Assembly: GCA_905198835.1 (NCBI GenBank)
Contig: CAJKDY010000007.1
Location: 61,157 to 125,156 of the forward strand
Direction of reading: 5' to 3'
DNA from: an uncultured Eubacteriales bacterium
GTDB lineage: Bacteria; Bacillota; Clostridia; Oscillospirales; Oscillospiraceae
Length of the DNA: 64,000 bases
Position 1 is the first letter of the stretch. Every line of letters starts with the position of its first letter. Of this stretch, positions 60,248 through 64,000 are shown one piece after another. Position numbers and translations under genes: made by a program. The notes beneath the pieces were generated by a model, which worked only from the letters and a program-made list of their open reading frames with translations, did not search any database and was not told where the DNA came from.

Positions 60248-60979
60248 ATGCCGGAAAATTTCTATTCAGAGCAGTCCCAGCCCTTTGAGACGCAGCGGCA
60301 GGAGTCGTTGAACCGCTACACAGCCAAGACCTTTGGCATGATGTTTTTAGGGCTGCTGGTGACATTCGCCATCGCCTTTTACCTGTCCAACACCCTCAGC
60401 GGCCTTATCCTGATGTATCGGGCTATCACGGCGTTGCCCTGGATCCACTGGGTCATCCTGGTAGCCGAGCTGGTGGTGGTCATCGCCATGTCCGCCATGC
60501 TCCGGAAGATCTCTCCTGTGGTGGCGACGGTTTGCTTTTTTATCTACGCGGTCCTGACCGGGCTGACCTTCGGCTTGATCTTTACCGCCTATGAGGTGGG
60601 CAGCCTGGCCCTGGTCTTCGGCTTTACCGCCCTCTACTTTGGCGGCATGGCGGTGTTCGGCTTTGTCACCAAGATCGACCTGTCCCGGCTTCGCACTCTG
60701 CTCGTCGGCGGGCTCATCGCCCTGATCATCGCCAATTTGCTCATGGCCATCTTTAACATCGGCGGCGTGGCCGAACGGGTGATGTGCACCATCGGTATCA
60801 TCATTTTCCTGGCCTATACGGCCTATGACACCCAGAAGATCAAGGCCTTCTACTACGGCTTCCAGGGTGACGACGCCATGCTGAAAAAGGCCAGCGTCAT
60901 CTCCGCTTTGGAACTGTATCTGGACTTCATCAACCTCTTCCTCTACCTGCTGCGCATCTTCGGCAAGAGCCGGGATTGA
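60248..60979 (+). CDS. Bax inhibitor-1 / YccA family membrane protein
   Basis: A 243-residue protein with seven predicted membrane helices, of the BI-1/TMBIM family (E. coli YccA, B. subtilis YetJ). Family marks are the N-terminal LNRYTAKTFGMMFLGLL helix, GLIFTAYEVGSLALVF, the TAYDTQKIK loop and the C-terminal SALELYLDFINLFLYLLRI helix with the paired acidic residues that gate calcium in YetJ. Members regulate ion leak or FtsH. GCGAGGTG lies before ATG 60248. Monocistronic between its promoter and a bidirectional terminator. Confidence 0.95.
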   Translation: MPENFYSEQSQPFETQRQESLNRYTAKTFGMMFLGLLVTFAIAFYLSNTLSGLILMYRAITALPWIHWVILVAELVVVIAMSAMLRKISPVVATVCFFIYAVLTGLTFGLIFTAYEVGSLALVFGFTALYFGGMAVFGFVTKIDLSRLRTLLVGGLIALIIANLLMAIFNIGGVAERVMCTIGIIIFLAYTAYDTQKIKAFYYGFQGDDAMLKKASVISALELYLDFINLFLYLLRIFGKSRD

Positions 60980-60997
60980 CGCCAACACATAAACGAC

Positions 60998-61036
60998 AAA
61001 AAACCTCCGGCGGAGCGCTCCGCCGGAGGTTTTTTT
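60998..61036. terminator. Bidirectional terminator
   Basis: A fully palindromic stem from ACCTCCGGCGGAGC outward, flanked by A and T runs, between the converging Bax-inhibitor-1 and P-type ATPase genes. Confidence 0.93.
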
Positions 61037-63377
61037 ATGCCTTTTTACGTCGGTGCCTGCCCCAGTGTTGGAGCAGGGCCTGGACGGCCACGCTCCAGGC
61101 CATCAGTCCGCCCAGTACCGGCCAAAGCCGCCCATCCAGCGGCAGGGACAAGGAGAAGAGATCCCCCAGCAGCCACGCTCCCAGGCAAAATCCCGCCGTC
61201 ATGGCCCCCAGCAGCAGCCCCCGGGGAAGGTCCAGCGGCGCGCTGACAAAGTAGAGGTTCACAAGGCCCCCAAAGCCCACCAGCAGCACGCACAGCGTGG
61301 AGAGTTCCGCGTCGCTCATCCCCAGCGTTCCCATCAGGGCCACGCACCACAAAACGCTGGTGGCCATCGCGATGCCGCCGGGCAGGGCCCGGGAGAACAC
61401 GTTGTCCTGGAACCGGCCCCGGATGCGCTCCTTATTGGGCTCCAGCGCCAACAGGAACGAGGGCGCGCCGATGGTCAGCGCGCTGATGAGGGTCAGCTGG
61501 ATGGGCTGGAAGGGATAGCCCACCGCCAAAAAGAGGAAGCACACGGCCAGGATCACGCTAAAGCAGGTCTTAGTCAAGAACAGCGCCGACGAGCGCTGGA
61601 GATTGTTGATGGCCCGGCGGCCCTCGGCCACCACGGCTGGCATGGCGGAAAAGTCCGAGCCCATAAGCACGATCTGGCTCACGTTCCTGGCCGCCTCGCT
61701 GCCCGCGGCCATGGCCACGCCGCAGTCGCTCTCTCGCAGGGCCAGCACATCGTTGACGCCGTCGCCAGTCATGGCCACGGTATGGCCCGCGCTCTTCAGG
61801 GCCTGGACCAGCCAGAGCTTCTGCTTGGGCGTCACCCGGCCAAAGATGGCGTATTTTTCCGCCGCGGCCTTGGTGGCCGCCTCGTCGGGCAAGGTGGACG
61901 CGTCCACCCACAGTCCCTCGCTGTCGCCCTCGGCATAAAAATGAGCCTGGCGGGCCAGGTTGGCCACGGTCCTTGGGTCGTCGCCGGAGATGATCTTCAG
62001 CTCCACGCCCTGATCTCGGAAGTAGCTCAGCATCTCCGCCGCCGAGGGGCGCAGCTTGTCCGAAAGGGCCACAAAGCCCGCCGGGGCCAGATCTTCGGGT
62101 AGGGTCTCCTCAGGGCCCAGTTCACCCTTGGCATAGCCCAAAGCCACCACCCGCAGCCCTTGGGCCGACAAGGCCAAGCGCTGCTCCTCCAGCTCGCCCA
62201 GCCCCTGGGGGAAAAGCCGCTCCGCCGCTCCCATCACCCAGGTCTCGCCGTTTTCAAAGCTGCCGCCGCTCCACTTCCGGTCCGACTGGAAGGGGGCGGC
62301 GTTTTTCACGCTCCAGTCCGGCGGCTGGCCGGCATAGGCCGCCAGGGCCCGGCCGGTGGGGTTTTCATCCCCGGTGGCACACAGCAGCGCGGCCAGGCCC
62401 GCTTTCACGCGAGCCTCGTCAAACCCCGCCGCCGGGGTCAGGGCGGTGACGGTGAACTCCCCGGTGGTCAGCGTGCCCGTCTTGTCCAGACAGAGGGTAT
62501 CCACCCGGGCCAGCATCTCCACCGAGTGGAGGTCCTGGGCCAGAGCCCCGCGGCGGGACAGCCGCACCACGCTGACGGCCAAAACAACGCTGGTAAGCAG
62601 CACCAGGCCCTCGGGGATCATCCCCACCATGGCGGCCACGGTAGACACCACCGCCTCACGCCAGGTAGAGTCGGTGAAAAAGCACTGCCGGATAAAAAGC
62701 GCCGCCCCCACCGGGCCCAGGACGAAGCCCACATATTTGATGATGCGGTTGACGCAGTCCATGATCTCCGAGCTGGGCCGCTTGATGTACTTGGCCTCGG
62801 CGGTGATCTGGGCGGCGTAATTCTCCGCGCCCACATGGACTACTTGGGCCAGGCAATGGCCGGAGAAGAGATAGCTGCCCGACAGCAATGTCTCGCCCAC
62901 CCCCCGCTCCACCGGATCCGATTCCCCGGTGAGCAGGCTCTCGTCCATGCGGCAGGCGCCCCGCAGGATCACACAGTCCGCCCCCACCTGGTCGCCGGGG
63001 CCCAGCTTCACAACATCGCCCCGGACCAGCTCCTCCAGGGCCAAAAACCGCTCCTGGCCGTCCCGGATGACTTTGGCGTGGGGCGCGGCGATGAGGGAGA
63101 GCTTGTCCACCACCGCCTTGGCCCGCAGCTCCTGGACGGTGCCGATGACGGCGTTCCAGAAGATGACGCCCAGAAAGAGGGTGTTTTTCCACGACCCCGC
63201 CACCATCACAAGCACAGCCAGCGCCAGGTTCAGAATATTGAAGGGGGTCACCAGGTTGTCCCGGAGAATAGCGCCTACGGACTTGGTAGGCGGCAGAGTA
63301 TCGGCGTTGCCCTCGCCCGCGGCCATCCGCGCCTGGGCCTCCTGACTTGTCAACCCCAAAAGCGGCTCCTCGTCCAC
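61035..63377 (-). CDS. P-type cation ATPase, CtpE-like
   Basis: A 780-residue membrane pump. The actuator domain has LLTGES (148-153), the membrane helix before the P-domain has IPEGLVLLTSV (254-264), and phosphorylation occurs at Asp298 in CLDKTGTLTTG. TGDGVNDVLALRESDCGVAM closes the P-domain. Six C-terminal helices follow. The PEGL in place of a CPC or PEAL motif, with a compact nucleotide domain, resembles mycobacterial CtpE, a calcium uptake pump; the ion is not proven here. GTG 63377 is chosen, 7 nt after GAGGGGG. An upstream ATG at 63413 lies inside the -10 box of the promoter. Confidence 0.9.
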   Translation of the reverse strand: MDEEPLLGLTSQEAQARMAAGEGNADTLPPTKSVGAILRDNLVTPFNILNLALAVLVMVAGSWKNTLFLGVIFWNAVIGTVQELRAKAVVDKLSLIAAPHAKVIRDGQERFLALEELVRGDVVKLGPGDQVGADCVILRGACRMDESLLTGESDPVERGVGETLLSGSYLFSGHCLAQVVHVGAENYAAQITAEAKYIKRPSSEIMDCVNRIIKYVGFVLGPVGAALFIRQCFFTDSTWREAVVSTVAAMVGMIPEGLVLLTSVVLAVSVVRLSRRGALAQDLHSVEMLARVDTLCLDKTGTLTTGEFTVTALTPAAGFDEARVKAGLAALLCATGDENPTGRALAAYAGQPPDWSVKNAAPFQSDRKWSGGSFENGETWVMGAAERLFPQGLGELEEQRLALSAQGLRVVALGYAKGELGPEETLPEDLAPAGFVALSDKLRPSAAEMLSYFRDQGVELKIISGDDPRTVANLARQAHFYAEGDSEGLWVDASTLPDEAATKAAAEKYAIFGRVTPKQKLWLVQALKSAGHTVAMTGDGVNDVLALRESDCGVAMAAGSEAARNVSQIVLMGSDFSAMPAVVAEGRRAINNLQRSSALFLTKTCFSVILAVCFLFLAVGYPFQPIQLTLISALTIGAPSFLLALEPNKERIRGRFQDNVFSRALPGGIAMATSVLWCVALMGTLGMSDAELSTLCVLLVGFGGLVNLYFVSAPLDLPRGLLLGAMTAGFCLGAWLLGDLFSLSLPLDGRLWPVLGGLMAWSVAVQALLQHWGRHRRKKA

Positions 63378-63411
63378 GCTCCATCCCCCTCTCTTTTGTG
63401 TAAGTAGAGTC

Positions 63412-63417
63412 ATTATA
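63412..63417 (-). promoter_or_regulatory. -10 box of the P-type ATPase gene
   Basis: TATAAT on the minus strand, overlapping an ATG at 63413 that would otherwise look like a start. No clear -35 box is visible. Confidence 0.6.
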
Positions 63418-63566
63418 ACACTTTTTTCCCCTCCACGGCGCGTATTTAAGAAAAATTTACATTTTGCCCACCCCAGGGTCCCTTCTTCGGCCTTTTTCGC
63501 CGGGGCGGGTATAGTATGATGCCCCTTGGGACAAGCTAATAGACTGACAAAAAGGAGGCTGGGACC

Positions 63567-63872
63567 ATGGCCATTGGGCTAAGTCAGGAGGGCGGCGCCC
63601 TCACGGTCTATTTAAAGGGCGACATCGACCACCACTGCGCCAGGAACATCATGCTGAATCTGGACCGGGAGCTGGTAGCGCGCAGTCCCCGGCGGCTGAC
63701 GCTGGACATGGGCGAGGTGGCCTTTATGGACTCCTCGGGCCTTGCGGTGGTCCTGCGGGGCCTTAGGCGCATGGAGGAGACCGGCGGCTCCATCGCCCTC
63801 AGCCGCGTGCCGGCTCAGGCGAAAAAGGTCTTTACCGCGGCAGGACTTGACAAGCTCATTTCCATGACATAA
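63567..63872 (+). CDS. spoIIAA: Anti-sigma-F factor antagonist SpoIIAA
   Basis: A STAS-domain protein that, when dephosphorylated, frees sigma-F from SpoIIAB in the forespore. The 101-residue product matches the family: LKGDIDHHCARNI (about 16-28), and the phosphorylated serine block FMDSSGLAVVLRG, with Ser56 equivalent to Ser58 of B. subtilis. AAAGGAGG lies before ATG 63567. No clear sigma-H promoter could be read upstream; only a TATGAT-like -10 is seen near 63515. It opens the spoIIA operon, with spoIIAB 14 nt downstream and sigF presumably outside the window. Confidence 0.96.
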   Translation: MAIGLSQEGGALTVYLKGDIDHHCARNIMLNLDRELVARSPRRLTLDMGEVAFMDSSGLAVVLRGLRRMEETGGSIALSRVPAQAKKVFTAAGLDKLISMT

Positions 63873-63886
63873 GGAGGCGGGTACAT

Positions 63887-64000
63887 ATGATCCCCATTTT
63901 GAACCAGGCCACGCTGCTCTTCCCCTCCAAAAGCAGCAACGAGGCCTTTGCCCGGACCACGGCGGCCTGCTTTGCCGCCCAGCTGGACCCCACTCTGGAC
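63887..64000 (+). CDS. spoIIAB: Anti-sigma-F factor SpoIIAB, 5' part only
   Basis: The first 38 codons of the kinase that binds sigma-F and phosphorylates SpoIIAA. The segment FPSKSSNEAFARTTAACF then AAQLDPTLD matches the SpoIIAB N-terminus (the N-E-x-F-A-R block and F-x-x-Q-L-D-P-T). AAGGAGG lies before ATG 63887. The GHKL ATPase core and the 3' end are beyond the window edge. Confidence 0.93.
   Translation, partial: MIPILNQATLLFPSKSSNEAFARTTAACFAAQLDPTLD

Noticed and set aside
63480..63566. Sigma-H or sigma-F promoter before spoIIAA
   Set aside because: The sequence has GTATA and TATGAT pieces but no spacing or -10 that fits either consensus well.

Overview
The window comes from a GC-rich, endospore-forming, single-membrane Bacillota. 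spoIIAA and the start of spoIIAB lie at the right edge. RNase Y, a YlmH-like S4 protein, a UPF0291 protein, PadR, CIRCE-htpG and SLH surface proteins all fit a clostridial chromosome. The GC content, SLH proteins and intergenic palindromes suggest an Oscillospiraceae-type gut anaerobe (Flavonifractor/Oscillibacter/Lawsonibacter-like). That placement is inference only; no rRNA or tRNA gene was seen.

Region 1 (1-25.4 kb, all minus strand) holds three secreted or surface proteins. The leftmost is a giant frame, open for at least 5,506 codons from a signal peptide at 16520 to the window edge, so its C-terminus is not visible. It is built of beta-sandwich repeats, and its visible C-terminal 2,200 residues form macro-modules of about 2 kb. 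Upstream is a 2,188-residue secreted protein ending in three nearly identical 150-residue repeats, then a 645-residue beta-helix protein. The last two genes have the same promoter layout (TTGCTT, 17 bp, TATAAT). Long plus-strand frames over this region, one of 3,155 codons, are antisense shadows in exact codon register.

Region 2 (25.8-46.8 kb) is mostly housekeeping. It holds prfB, a UPF0291 protein, a YlmH-like protein with an ABC exporter, cutC, an O-acetylhomoserine sulfhydrylase, a dCMP deaminase, rny, an unusual FMN reductase-SCP2-membrane fusion with a PadR regulator, pnp-rpsO divergent from a DEAD-box helicase, an XRE-thiI-cinA operon, and comM. rny, pnp and the helicase place three RNA-decay functions within about 8 kb.

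Region 3 (46.9-64 kb) holds a CorC/HlyC-type protein divergent from a four-gene operon for extracellular polysaccharide acetylation (TIM-barrel-like protein, acyltransferase 3, MBOAT, DHHW protein). It also holds CIRCE-controlled htpG, a minus-strand cell-surface operon (SLH protein, CHAP/SH3 protein, zinc-ribbon membrane protein, 26-residue peptide), a ribbon-helix-helix protein, thyA, a Bax-inhibitor-1 protein, a CtpE-like P-type ATPase, and the start of the spoIIA operon.

Two families of small dispersed elements stand out. One is a roughly 130-bp element that lies directly against, or supplies, the stop codon of the preceding gene in every copy found. The other is a 30-bp palindrome family whose stems covary around a conserved head and loop. 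Promoters, terminators and operators were read by eye; none has been tested computationally.
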